A stretch of DNA of 64,000 nt from a virus. Under the pieces are notes generated by a model, which did no database searches, was not told the origin of the DNA, and worked only from the letters and a program-made list of their open reading frames with translations. Location of the stretch: positions 1 to 64,000 of IMG/VR virus record IMGVR_UViG_3300026521_000471; one strand, given 5' to 3'. The position numbers and the translations under genes are program-made. This document shows positions 50,221 to 58,347 of the stretch, piece by piece (position 1 is the first letter of the stretch; every line of letters starts with the position of its first letter).

Positions 50221-50426
50221 TGGCTAAAAAAATATGTATGGAACACTTAAATGGTGAATGTAGAAATCCTGCAAAAGGAATAGTACCAGGTTTAACACCT
50301 ATTGAGGGATTAGAGTGTCCTCATTGCTTGAGAGAAGATGGGAAAGATGGAAACGGCAACCAATTAATACCCGAAGAAAAAGCTAAAAAAGTTTTTGAAA
50401 TATTAAAAGATAAAATTGAAGAATAA
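50220..50426 (+). CDS. small Cys-containing protein
   Basis: A 68-residue protein with CMEHLNGEC near the N-terminus and CPHC further on, a likely C-x8-C...CxxC zinc site, then a charged helix. Neighbour of another small zinc protein. Not recognised. Confidence 0.65.
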   Translation: MAKKICMEHLNGECRNPAKGIVPGLTPIEGLECPHCLREDGKDGNGNQLIPEEKAKKVFEILKDKIEE

Positions 50427-50428
50427 CT

Positions 50429-50713
50429 ATGAATACTAGTAGAGAAAGTTTTCAATTAGATTTAGAACGTACTACATCAACAGAATTAGAAGAAGTCGTA
50501 ATATGTTCAAAATGTAATGGTTATGGTTCTTCACAATTAAAAGGTGATTTTATTGTTTACGGGAATGATACAGATCTTAAACAAAATAATATTTGTTCAT
50601 CTTGCAATGGTACTGGAAAATTAATCAAACAAACCGTAGTATCATTTGTATCATTTGACCCAAATTTAGCAATAAAAACACATATCGTTTCAAATCCAGA
50701 AAATTTTATTTAA
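50429..50713 (+). CDS. small DnaJ-type zinc-finger protein with PExxI tail (NPENFI)
   Basis: A 94-residue protein with CSKCNGYGSSQ (about residues 27-37) and CSSCNGTGKL (about 56-65), two CxxCxGxG repeats as in the DnaJ cysteine-rich domain, which needs two such pairs per zinc. The phage DnaJ at 1162 lacks this domain. It ends VSNPENFI, the PExxI tail. Could bind a client or partner protein; two-repeat stand-alone proteins also occur with tryptophan-regulatory and other roles. Confidence 0.75.
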   Translation: MNTSRESFQLDLERTTSTELEEVVICSKCNGYGSSQLKGDFIVYGNDTDLKQNNICSSCNGTGKLIKQTVVSFVSFDPNLAIKTHIVSNPENFI

Positions 50714-50714
50714 T

Positions 50715-50737
50715 TTTAAAGTATAACATAGTATAAT
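50715..50737 (+). promoter_or_regulatory. class A promoter
   Basis: TTTAAA (50715-50720), 11-base gap, TATAAT (50732-50737), 20 bases before the ATG at 50758. One mismatch in the upstream box. Confidence 0.6.
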
Positions 50738-50757
50738 TAAAGAAAATAGGATTATGC

Positions 50758-51024
50758 ATGTTTATCAAAATGGAATTTGAAGATGATTATTATTTGATCG
50801 TGCCACCAGACTCAATAAATAATAATTTTTTAATTAAAGTAATATCTGAAAAAGATAAAATTGATTTTCCACATCTACATAATCATATTTATAATAATAA
50901 AATTAAGGCTGAAATTGAATGTCTTAAATTGGAAATAATGCGTACTAATAACGAAGAAACTAAATCTAGATTTAGAGAAATGTTATCTGTCTATACAAAA
51001 TTATATCCTGAATATATTATATAA
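50758..51024 (+). CDS. small protein with C-terminal PExxI tail (YPEYII)
   Basis: An 88-residue protein ending KLYPEYII; strand-rich start, helical second half. First of three tandem PExxI genes leading into the DNA glycosylase-like gene. Function unknown. Confidence 0.7.
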   Translation: MFIKMEFEDDYYLIVPPDSINNNFLIKVISEKDKIDFPHLHNHIYNNKIKAEIECLKLEIMRTNNEETKSRFREMLSVYTKLYPEYII

Positions 51025-51035
51025 GAAGGTGATTT

Positions 51036-51410
51036 ATGAAACGAACATTAACAAGTACATTTGATAATATGGTTGCATTGATTAAAAGAAAAGAACCTCA
51101 TATCGATGCCATTAAAAAAGCAGAAGAAGAATTCAAGAATCAAAATATCAAATTAAAATACTATGTTACTACAATAGGTATGCCAAAATTATCAGATATA
51201 GCAGAAGGTACATTAGTCAAAACACCTGCTAAGTATTTTGATAATTTGATACAAGCAAAATTATTTCAAGATAAAATAATTTTAGATGAAAGTAAGAAAA
51301 ATATTGATGAGCGACATATTTGGTTTGATAGTATTACAAATGATGAACTAAATTTTGTCAAAAATGAATTTAATAATCTAATAAAGAATTATCCAGAATA
51401 TGCAATTTAA
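51036..51410 (+). CDS. small protein with C-terminal PExxI tail (YPEYAI)
   Basis: A 124-residue basic protein ending IKNYPEYAI. The next gene's ATG lies inside its tail codons. Start after AGAAGGTG. Function unknown. Confidence 0.7.
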   Translation: MKRTLTSTFDNMVALIKRKEPHIDAIKKAEEEFKNQNIKLKYYVTTIGMPKLSDIAEGTLVKTPAKYFDNLIQAKLFQDKIILDESKKNIDERHIWFDSITNDELNFVKNEFNNLIKNYPEYAI

Positions 51411-51651
51411 TAATATAGAAATAGGTTCTATAATTATTACAAAGTATGGTGCATTTAAAGTATTTGCTTCCCCAAGTATGAAACAAATCAATGGAAATAA
51501 TATATTATCCATACCATCAATAAACTTATTACATAAGGCATCAAAACCATTTGATATTGGTATTAAATATATACCTATTAGTCATATAATAGAGAAATTT
51601 AATATCTCTATCAATGAATTTATAAAAGAATACCCGGAGAAAATTATATGA
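51400..51651 (+). CDS. small protein with C-terminal PExxI tail (YPEKII)
   Basis: An 83-residue protein ending KEYPEKII, joined by an ATGA overlap to the glycosylase-like gene. N-terminal half strand-rich (IGSIIITKYGAFKVF). Function unknown. Confidence 0.7.
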   Translation: MQFNNIEIGSIIITKYGAFKVFASPSMKQINGNNILSIPSINLLHKASKPFDIGIKYIPISHIIEKFNISINEFIKEYPEKII

Positions 51652-52262
51652 AATTAGATGATATTACTATGAGTGAATTTGACTGGTGTATCCACGCTAT
51701 TTTAGTTGCTGGAAAATCAGCAAAATTTGGAACTTCAAAAATTACTATATTAAAAAAATTTGCAAGTAATATGGATTTAACCATGGAAGATTATTTATTT
51801 AAGTTGTGGAATGAAGATAAATTGATTGATAAATTGAAAGAAATTAAAACTGGTAAATATCAGTTACTTGGTAAAACTTTCGATTACTTGTTTAAGAATA
51901 AATTAAATATTTTTTCAAATTTAGATACTACTGAATTAGAAAAAATCCCTGGTATTGGAATGAAGTCATCAAGATTTTTAAAGTCATTAGTTGAATCAAA
52001 TCATAATGATTTCGCAATATTGGATGTTCATATTTTGAAATGGATGAAAACATTAGACTTAAACTTAGAAATTAAAATACCTAGTTCAACACCTAATAAA
52101 AAGGAATATTTAATATTAGAAAAAGTCTTTATAGCTGAGGCAAATAAAAGAGGCAAAACTTCATTTGAATTAGATAGAGAAATATGGTATAATTATACTA
52201 AAGATTCAGGTTTGCAAAAGTTGGAAAAAAATAAAGTTGAGGGTATAAACTATGAAAATTAA
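51648..52262 (+). CDS. HhH-GPD DNA glycosylase-like protein
   Basis: A 204-residue helical protein with the helix-hairpin-helix LEKIPGIGMKSSRFL (about residues 98-111) and AILDVHILKWM after it. Lys-106 sits where endonuclease III and OGG1-type enzymes have the lyase Lys, and Asp-126 where they have the catalytic Asp, so it may be a bifunctional glycosylase/AP lyase removing damaged or modified bases. No iron-sulphur cysteines are seen. The stop overlaps the NAD kinase start. Confidence 0.8.
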   Translation: MKLDDITMSEFDWCIHAILVAGKSAKFGTSKITILKKFASNMDLTMEDYLFKLWNEDKLIDKLKEIKTGKYQLLGKTFDYLFKNKLNIFSNLDTTELEKIPGIGMKSSRFLKSLVESNHNDFAILDVHILKWMKTLDLNLEIKIPSSTPNKKEYLILEKVFIAEANKRGKTSFELDREIWYNYTKDSGLQKLEKNKVEGINYEN

Positions 52263-53031
52263 AGCTGTTTTTAATAGAGATGATAAAAGACAACAAACAT
52301 ATATAAAATATTTAGAAAGAACTTTTCCAGAAATAATCAATGAGCCTAACCCAGATTTATTTTTGGTTGTTGGTGGTGACGGTGCTATGCTACATGCTCA
52401 TAAAGAGTATGGTCATTTAGGAAAACCATTTCTAGGAAAAGGTTTTGGGACTCTTAATTTCATTATGAATCATTTTGAAAATGATTTTGAAATTATTGAT
52501 GGATTACTAGAAGGAACTATGGTTCCAACCATAATAAAGACTGAAAAAATTAAGGTTATAGTCAAGAAAACCAACGGTAAAAAAATTATAAAAGAGGCAA
52601 TAAATGATATTGTGATTGGTAATGATATAATGGATTATCATCATTTTCAAATTGATTCGGAAAGAGGATCTTTTGAAAGATTTAACTTTTCTGGATTAGG
52701 TATTTGTATTTCAACTCCATTAGGTTCAACAGCATTTAACCTTAATAATGGTGGTAAAGTTTTGCCACCAGATGCTGAAATGTGGAGCATTACATCCGTA
52801 GTATCTGACCATAATGTGAATGAAGTTATGATGGCTCAAACAGTTGATATAAAAATAAAAAGTTCTAGACATTCACCAACATTGTACGTTGATGGAACAG
52901 CAACAGCAATACCATTAGAATACGGTGATAAAATTAAGTTAAAAAAATTTAAGCATAAGTTTAAACTCGCTTTTATCGAACCAAAGGTATTCTTTAAAAA
53001 AAGAATGAAACTTATTCAAAAAAAGAGATAA
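52252..53031 (+). CDS. nadK: NAD kinase
   Basis: A 259-residue protein of the NAD kinase family, which makes NADP from NAD and ATP. GGDGAML (residues 41-47) contains the catalytic Asp of the GGDGT/N motif, and STPLGSTAFNL matches the substrate-binding (T)PTGSTAY motif; VDGTATAIPLEYGDKIKL agrees with the C-terminal region. Length is slightly short, as in compact bacterial enzymes. A phage NAD kinase would raise NADPH for deoxynucleotide synthesis. Overlaps the glycosylase-like gene by 11 bases. Confidence 0.92.
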   Translation: MKIKAVFNRDDKRQQTYIKYLERTFPEIINEPNPDLFLVVGGDGAMLHAHKEYGHLGKPFLGKGFGTLNFIMNHFENDFEIIDGLLEGTMVPTIIKTEKIKVIVKKTNGKKIIKEAINDIVIGNDIMDYHHFQIDSERGSFERFNFSGLGICISTPLGSTAFNLNNGGKVLPPDAEMWSITSVVSDHNVNEVMMAQTVDIKIKSSRHSPTLYVDGTATAIPLEYGDKIKLKKFKHKFKLAFIEPKVFFKKRMKLIQKKR

Positions 53032-53038
53032 CTTTTTG

Positions 53039-53046
53039 TATAAATA
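53039..53046 (+). promoter_or_regulatory. possible T4-late-like promoter
   Basis: Exact TATAAATA 27 bases before the ATG at 53074. Confidence 0.45.
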
Positions 53047-53073
53047 AAGTAAAATATACAAAGAGGTAAATTT

Positions 53074-53505
53074 ATGTCATGGATTTCAGACCATCATATC
53101 GATGTTGAGTGGTGTATCGTTGGACCAATTACAATCTTATATCATGCAAATCTATCGGTGAATACATCAGTAACTTATGATGAACGATCTGTTTTTGGTT
53201 CACATGGTGCTTATGCTGTATGGACTGGAACAGCTCCTAGGAGTTACTCATTATCGACTAATTTAGTTGGAGCGAATTCTGGAGAAGTAGCATTTAATAT
53301 GGGGTTAATTTATCTTGCGTACGATTGGACTCAACAGAGTCCCCCGAAATGCGAAGAATTAAAGGCTCCAGCGCCAGAGATATTTAATACTAAAGTTAGA
53401 ATAGAAAGTTATGATGCAAGTATTGAAGAGGGTACACATTTGGATATGAATATACCAATCCAAATATCATTAAGTTTATCACTTAAAGAATGTAAACCAA
53501 TTTAA
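53074..53505 (+). CDS. unknown protein, possibly virion component
   Basis: A 143-residue, Trp- and Ser/Thr-rich, strand-rich protein (SLSTNLVGANSGEVAFNMG; MNIPIQISLSLSLKECKPI). The beta-rich character with evenly spaced strands, and a late-type octamer upstream, fit a tail or baseplate component, but no family is recognised, so this is inference. Base composition is slightly richer in G+C than the neighbours. Confidence 0.65.
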   Translation: MSWISDHHIDVEWCIVGPITILYHANLSVNTSVTYDERSVFGSHGAYAVWTGTAPRSYSLSTNLVGANSGEVAFNMGLIYLAYDWTQQSPPKCEELKAPAPEIFNTKVRIESYDASIEEGTHLDMNIPIQISLSLSLKECKPI

Positions 53506-53524
53506 ATAAAATAAAGGATAGTTA

Positions 53525-53917
53525 ATGGGATTATATACAAGTTTTAGTACATCAGATTATTATGATGAACCAATTACAAAAAAGCAACCAGTACAAAAAA
53601 CTGAAGCACCAAAAAAAGTAGAACAGAAAGTTGAACCGATTAAAGAGGAAGTAAAAAAATCTCTTTATGCTCAAGCAACAGAAATAGCAACATCTTCAAT
53701 AGAATATAAAGGACCAGATTTTAGAGATATTTATAGAGTTGGTCAGTTAGTTGCAATACAAGGTCCTAATGGTAATTACCGAACAACTAAAGGTAGAATA
53801 GCTGAAATAGTAGCAGAGAATCTAATGTATGTATATATGGAAGATACATATAAAGATGCAACAGATCAATGGCTTGTTGATTTTGTAACAGATAAAGACA
53901 CGATTACACTTCTATAA
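53525..53917 (+). CDS. unknown protein with Lys/Pro/Glu linker
   Basis: A 130-residue protein: short polar start, a Lys/Glu/Pro/Val linker (residues 20-50) and a small beta domain (VGQLVAIQGPNGNYRTTKGRIAEIV) resembling an SH3-like or KOW-type barrel. Follows 53074-53505 by 19 bases, so probably co-transcribed. Not recognised. Confidence 0.65.
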   Translation: MGLYTSFSTSDYYDEPITKKQPVQKTEAPKKVEQKVEPIKEEVKKSLYAQATEIATSSIEYKGPDFRDIYRVGQLVAIQGPNGNYRTTKGRIAEIVAENLMYVYMEDTYKDATDQWLVDFVTDKDTITLL

Positions 53918-54152
53918 TTCTTTCTTCAAAAAACCAACTTATTTTTATTTTTTTTGTAAAATATATTATGAAATTTGTATAAATAAAAATAAGGTTGGAA
54001 ATTTCAACCGATTTTTAAACAGTCTATAAGACTTTAAACAAATTGACACAAAGTTATCAAAAATCAATTTTTTTATTGTAAAATGATAACAAGTCCAAGC
54101 GACTTTAAGCAATAAAATATTAGTGCATTGCACTTTAAACAAGGAGACCATT
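53918..54152 (+). promoter_or_regulatory. ssb leader: promoters, repeats and hairpin
   Basis: A 235-base gap before ssb. It holds class B elements TGTAAAAT at 53955-53962 and 54077-54084; a late-type octamer TATAAATA at 53978; GGTTG/CAACC (53993-54009) followed by a T-rich run; and GTTATCA (54053) with TGATAAC (54084) around the second promoter. Three near-identical 11-mers ACTTTAA(A/G)CAA lie at 54031, 54102 and 54132, the last ending at the AAGGAG site. T4 gp32 represses its own mRNA by binding the leader; this leader may do likewise. Confidence 0.55.
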
Positions 54153-55091
54153 ATGGCAATTAATTTAAGAAAAACAGTAAACAAATCAAAGCTAAAAGCT
54201 AAATTTGAAGCAGAAGCTCAAGGTGGAAATCAAGGGTCATCAGACTTTTTACCATACTTTAAACTGAAAAATAAAGATTCAGTTACTCTACGATTCCTTT
54301 CGGATGCAAATCCAGATAATCAAGACTTTTTTACATATACAGAAGAAGTATTCAATTTCAATGGCAAAAATATGAAATTTGATGGACCATCAAAAGATTG
54401 TCCAGCTTCTAAAATTTCAGCAGATTTATTTGCAGAAGCTAAATCATTGGGTGAAGAAACTCCCGAAGGTAAAGAAGTTAGAGAAAGAGCACTTAAATTC
54501 TATAAAAAGAGAAAATATCTTGCAAATGCATATATCGTTGATGCACCTGAGTATTTTTGGATTGAAACTGGATTAGATCCAGATAATATTCAAGATAGAG
54601 TTAAAGTAGTTTCACTACCTAAAAAAGTTTATGATACTATTAAAGATACTGTTATGGATGAAGATTTTGATGATGTAGAATTCTATAACTTTGGTGATGA
54701 TGTTGTAAACTTCAAACTAACAGTTAAGAAAAATGCAGGTGGTTACAATGATTATTCTGCTTCTAAGTTTGAAATCAAACCTAAAGAATTAGATGTTGAT
54801 GATGATGAACTTGAAATTATTGCTGAAAGCTTAAAAGATTTATCAACTCTTTTCAAAACACATTCATTAGATGAATTCAATGAAGCAATTGAAATTGAAA
54901 TGTCGGATGATGAAGACGAGGATGAAGAAGAAGCTCCAGCTCCTAAAAAAAGAGCTACTAAGAAAAAAGCTCCTGTTGTAGAAGATGACGAAGATGATGA
55001 AGACGAGGATGAAGAAGAAGCTCCTAAGAAAGATATTAAATCATTAAGAAGTGGAATCTTAAACAAACTTAAAATTCAAGAAGAGTCGTAA
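54153..55091 (+). CDS. T4 gp32-like single-stranded DNA-binding protein
   Basis: A 312-residue gp32-type protein that coats single-stranded DNA in replication and recombination. The N-terminal basic segment (INLRKTVNKSKLKAKFEAEA) for cooperative binding, then SDFLPYFKLKNKDSVTLRFLSDANPDNQDF, follow the T4-family pattern, the latter split here only for length. The zinc-binding cysteines of T4 gp32 are mostly absent (SKDCPAS only). The C-terminal third is highly acidic with two DEDEDEEEAP-type blocks separated by KKRATKKKAP, then a basic helix. ATG 54153 is chosen for its AAGGAG site. Confidence 0.88.
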   Translation: MAINLRKTVNKSKLKAKFEAEAQGGNQGSSDFLPYFKLKNKDSVTLRFLSDANPDNQDFFTYTEEVFNFNGKNMKFDGPSKDCPASKISADLFAEAKSLGEETPEGKEVRERALKFYKKRKYLANAYIVDAPEYFWIETGLDPDNIQDRVKVVSLPKKVYDTIKDTVMDEDFDDVEFYNFGDDVVNFKLTVKKNAGGYNDYSASKFEIKPKELDVDDDELEIIAESLKDLSTLFKTHSLDEFNEAIEIEMSDDEDEDEEEAPAPKKRATKKKAPVVEDDEDDEDEDEEEAPKKDIKSLRSGILNKLKIQEES

Positions 55092-55096
55092 AAATC

Positions 55097-55336
55097 ATGG
55101 AAGAAGAATTTAAGGACAAACGAACAAAAAATGGGTGGGTTCTTAATTTGGTGAAAGTGAATGATATTCACATCACCTCTTCTTTATATGATGATGGTGG
55201 TTCTTTTGTTGAAAGTAAAACTTTTAATCTGAATTATGAAAATGATATGGATATTCTAAGAAAATATATTGAATTATTTGAAGAAAATCCAGAAAAAAAT
55301 AAAAAAACAATGCTAAGATTAATTCTTAGATCATAA
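55097..55336 (+). CDS. small unknown protein
   Basis: A 79-residue mixed-charge protein (strand-rich first half, helical second half with ENPEKNKKTMLRLILRS), five bases behind ssb and therefore probably co-transcribed. Not recognised. Confidence 0.65.
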   Translation: MEEEFKDKRTKNGWVLNLVKVNDIHITSSLYDDGGSFVESKTFNLNYENDMDILRKYIELFEENPEKNKKTMLRLILRS

Positions 55337-55346
55337 GGACTTTTTT

Positions 55347-55679
55347 ATGGAAAAAAATGAAAACCAACCTATTATTCTTAAAGGAGTTTATACTTTTACA
55401 TTTGGTAGAAATATATACACAATAAGATTGTCAGATATTAAAAAAATTACCTTATTAGAGCATAACTTTATGGAAAAAAGAGATGATACTGAAGATGTAA
55501 AAAAAAGTTTATATATTTTTTCTGTTATGGGTGATCAAATTCAAGGTGTAGTTGATGATAATGGTAAGCCTATGTATGAAACTATAATGGAAGTTAAAGC
55601 TGAAGAACCAGATTATGCATCCCTTTATAACATTTATGAAGATTTAGTTAAATGTTGGGATGCTTATTTAGATAGATAA
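55347..55679 (+). CDS. unknown 110-residue protein
   Basis: Strand-rich start (LKGVYTFTFGRNIYTIRLSDI) and acidic helical end (YASLYNIYEDLVKCWDAYLD). Third gene of the ssb unit. Not recognised. Confidence 0.65.
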   Translation: MEKNENQPIILKGVYTFTFGRNIYTIRLSDIKKITLLEHNFMEKRDDTEDVKKSLYIFSVMGDQIQGVVDDNGKPMYETIMEVKAEEPDYASLYNIYEDLVKCWDAYLDR

Positions 55680-55681
55680 TA

Positions 55682-56368
55682 TTAATTAGAATTTAAAAAT
55701 TTATTAATTTTTAATTTTGGAATAGTAAAATGTTCTGTATCTAATATATTTTCTTCGGAAAAAATATTAAATTTTACGGTTGAATTATCCGTCGTAACAT
55801 AAGTAAATACCAATGGATATGTTTGAATATCTACTCCAGCTACTGAATTTGGAAGTGTAAAATTTAATTGCTCTTTAAAATTTTTTTGAGTAATATCTTT
55901 ACCTTCCAATTCATCTGTACTAACAATTACATTCCCATATTCAGTTTCAAACTCCATACTATCAAATTTTCCACTCAATACTTTTTTCATATTTTTAAAA
56001 TTCATTTCAGAATATGGTATATTATAAGATTCTAAAATAGATTCAACTAGATGTTTATTTTTTAAAGTATAATTCAATGTAATTGAATAATCTATATAAT
56101 TGGCAGATGAAATAAAATTTGGAATGATGTTATTTGAAGACTCCTCATCATTATAAAATGTTTTCATATCAATTTCATATTGATAACTATTGTAATATTT
56201 CGGTAATTCTGCAAAAAGTTTTGTAAAATGTTTAATGTAAGTTGATTTAAGAATCTTGGAAACCTTTTTATTGTTTATCAAATACGCTAATATTTGAGCT
56301 TGTAACAATTTATTATCAAGTTTTTCAATTTTCTTAATCATTGCCGTGCCTTTATTTTCTTTTTTCAT
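55682..56368 (-). CDS. unknown 228-residue protein
   Basis: A single minus-strand gene converging on the ssb unit. Basic helical N-terminus, then a strand-rich part (FETEYGNVIVSTDELEG; PLVFTYVTTDNSTVKFNIF). Start ATG 56368 is not well supported by a ribosome site; an ATG at 56341 is an alternative. Not recognised. Confidence 0.65.
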   Translation of the reverse strand: MKKENKGTAMIKKIEKLDNKLLQAQILAYLINNKKVSKILKSTYIKHFTKLFAELPKYYNSYQYEIDMKTFYNDEESSNNIIPNFISSANYIDYSITLNYTLKNKHLVESILESYNIPYSEMNFKNMKKVLSGKFDSMEFETEYGNVIVSTDELEGKDITQKNFKEQLNFTLPNSVAGVDIQTYPLVFTYVTTDNSTVKFNIFSEENILDTEHFTIPKLKINKFLNSN

Positions 56369-56427
56369 AAAATTATTTATGTTTAAAAAATAGAGATTAG
56401 TAAAACTTTCTATAAATTAGGAAAAAA

Positions 56428-56841
56428 ATGAATAAACCAATAATATATTTAGCAGGAAATATGACTCCATCACCAGAATCTTATAATAAATGGACAAAAA
56501 ATATAGAAGATAGCTTAAAATATAAATTTAGATGTACAGCATCACATTTTAAAAGTGGTAATAATTTTATAGTTCAACAAGATTTAGGACGTTTAAAAAA
56601 TGCTCATATTCTTATTGTTAATTTAGGAGTTAGTGATATTTCAAACCATTTAACGGGATTAGTAGTTGAATGTTATGAAGCATTTAAGCAGAACAAACCT
56701 GTTTATGCATTTGTATCTAATGATTTAATTAGAAGTAATCAAGCTGATTCACCGTGGATACAATCTTTTATCACTCACGAATTTAATAGTCAAAGCGAAA
56801 TGATAAATTATTTAATTAACGATGATAATTTAATAGTTTAA
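56428..56841 (+). CDS. nucleoside 2-deoxyribosyltransferase-like protein
   Basis: A 137-residue protein with the family plan: IYLAGNM at the N-terminus (nucleotide loop), DLGRLKNAHILIVNLG in the middle, and LTGLVVECYEAFKQNKPVYAF, where the Glu is the expected nucleophile. These enzymes exchange bases between deoxynucleosides; related DUF4406 proteins are common in phages. Suggests salvage together with the phosphoribosyltransferase at 47378. The next gene's frame begins at its stop. Confidence 0.8.
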   Translation: MNKPIIYLAGNMTPSPESYNKWTKNIEDSLKYKFRCTASHFKSGNNFIVQQDLGRLKNAHILIVNLGVSDISNHLTGLVVECYEAFKQNKPVYAFVSNDLIRSNQADSPWIQSFITHEFNSQSEMINYLINDDNLIV

Positions 56842-56870
56842 TGTATAATGAATATAAAAAAGGAGTAGTT

Positions 56871-57494
56871 ATGGATGATAAAGCCAAGGATTTTGGAAGC
56901 ATCTGGGGAATTTCAGATGAAGTGATTAAAAAACAAAAAGAAGTAAAAGAAGAAATTTTATCAGAAGAAACAAATGAGGCAAAAGTTGCAGATAATATCA
57001 AAGGATATGTAATAAATGATGTTGGTAATATTGTAGCACAATTTGGTTTCTTTATTGATAGTCAGGATGAAGAAACTATTGATGTATTTGTTAGTAAAGA
57101 CGGTTTCTTATCAAAAATTTACAATGAAGATACTAATATTATTTTGGGATATGGACATCCATTAGGATTTACAGGTATGGTTGATCCAGAAAAATCTCAA
57201 ATTTTACACTTAGGACCAAAGGCTGCAAATGGGGGTGATATTATTATTAGTGTTTCAAATGATGAACTTCTCCAAGCTCAAGGAATGGTTATTATAATTA
57301 GAGATAATGATATAGATATAAATTTATTATCAGAAGATATTAAAGATAGTTATATTGAAAATGTAGAAGATGCAAAAGAACCAATGGGTGAATTGAATGA
57401 AATTGAACAAGCGTACAATAATTACATGATTCATATTTATAGTATTTTAGGTGAATCAGGTCCAGAAGTAGAAGAGGAAGAAGTTTATGAGTAG
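56871..57494 (+). CDS. unknown acidic protein
   Basis: A 207-residue acidic protein; ATG 56871 follows AAAAAGGAG, and a longer frame from 56841 lacks a site. A strand-rich core (GYVINDVGNIVAQFGFFID; LGYGHPLGFTGMV) is followed by a helical acidic end. Overlaps the next gene by eight bases. Not recognised. Confidence 0.7.
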   Translation: MDDKAKDFGSIWGISDEVIKKQKEVKEEILSEETNEAKVADNIKGYVINDVGNIVAQFGFFIDSQDEETIDVFVSKDGFLSKIYNEDTNIILGYGHPLGFTGMVDPEKSQILHLGPKAANGGDIIISVSNDELLQAQGMVIIIRDNDIDINLLSEDIKDSYIENVEDAKEPMGELNEIEQAYNNYMIHIYSILGESGPEVEEEEVYE

Positions 57495-58218
57495 TTTTTT
57501 ATCAGATACAGAAGTAATTAACAGTAATTTAAATTTAGAACCTAGCAATATTGAAATGACTGTTTTAAAAGCCGCTTTTCTACCTTATTATGTGGATCCA
57601 GTCAGTATGCGATTGACTGTTGTTTTGAAACGTAGTATTTTAAAAGGTATGGCTGCAAGAACAGATATAAAAATGGGATTGACAGCTTTAAAAATTGAAT
57701 TGCCAGAAGAAACACCTTTAACCATTGAGGAAGCTTATGATACATTACATATAAATGCAACTTTACAAGATCCTATACCATTCGGGAGTGTAATGCCTAA
57801 TCCAGAAAATTCTACCGAAACAATAGAAATGGTTTTAGCCCACATTGATCCACCACAACTGTTAGATGAATCAAGAGGCATTTTATTTCAAAAGGAAGGG
57901 GAATACGAAATCGGTATTGTTGCCTTTGATGAATTATTAGAAGCTATACAAAAAGGATTTATCCAAGATGTTATTACTAGAATGATGCTGAGCGAATTAT
58001 ATATTTTAGCAATTGATGAGGCTCAAAATCAAGAGCAAAATCCTCAGCAAATGTATGAATCTAAAAGTAGTGAAGGAGTTATTGGTGCAGGAAATAATTA
58101 CCCTAATACAACAACACCTATTTCAGAAAATGATTTACCATCAACTACTGATATTCCAGAAGAAATATTAGAACAAAATCAACAAATGGATTTTGGAGCA
58201 ATATACGCAAAAAAATAA
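57487..58218 (+). CDS. unknown protein with Nudix-like features
   Basis: A 243-residue protein. KAAFLPYYVDPVSMRLTVVLKRS, and later EIGIVAFDELLEAIQKGFIQDVITRMML, resemble the first strand and the last helix (GxIxDxxTxxAL) of Nudix hydrolases, but the catalytic box GX5EX7REUXEEXGU is not present between them. It may be an inactive Nudix-fold protein. The last 70 residues are a Gln/Asn/Pro-rich tail. Low certainty. Confidence 0.55.
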   Translation: MSSFLSDTEVINSNLNLEPSNIEMTVLKAAFLPYYVDPVSMRLTVVLKRSILKGMAARTDIKMGLTALKIELPEETPLTIEEAYDTLHINATLQDPIPFGSVMPNPENSTETIEMVLAHIDPPQLLDESRGILFQKEGEYEIGIVAFDELLEAIQKGFIQDVITRMMLSELYILAIDEAQNQEQNPQQMYESKSSEGVIGAGNNYPNTTTPISENDLPSTTDIPEEILEQNQQMDFGAIYAKK

Positions 58219-58234
58219 ATATTTACAACTTTTA

Positions 58235-58312
58235 TATAAATAAAAGTAACATTAAAAAGAAAGCATTTATATGATTTTAAAATGAATAATATTTTTATTG
58301 TTCATATAAATA
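58235..58312 (+). promoter_or_regulatory. two possible T4-late-like promoters
   Basis: Exact TATAAATA octamers at 58235-58242 and 58305-58312, the second 35 bases before the ATG at 58348. The gap between genes here is otherwise featureless A+T-rich DNA. Confidence 0.5.
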
Positions 58313-58347
58313 ATTTTGAAATTTAATTATAATTAAGGAGAGTCAAA

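Noticed and set aside
54752-55066. Antisense ORF with long serine runs opposite the ssb acidic tail
   Set aside because: It is the reverse of GAT/GAA repeats coding Asp/Glu; no ribosome site, and the gp32-like frame explains the region.
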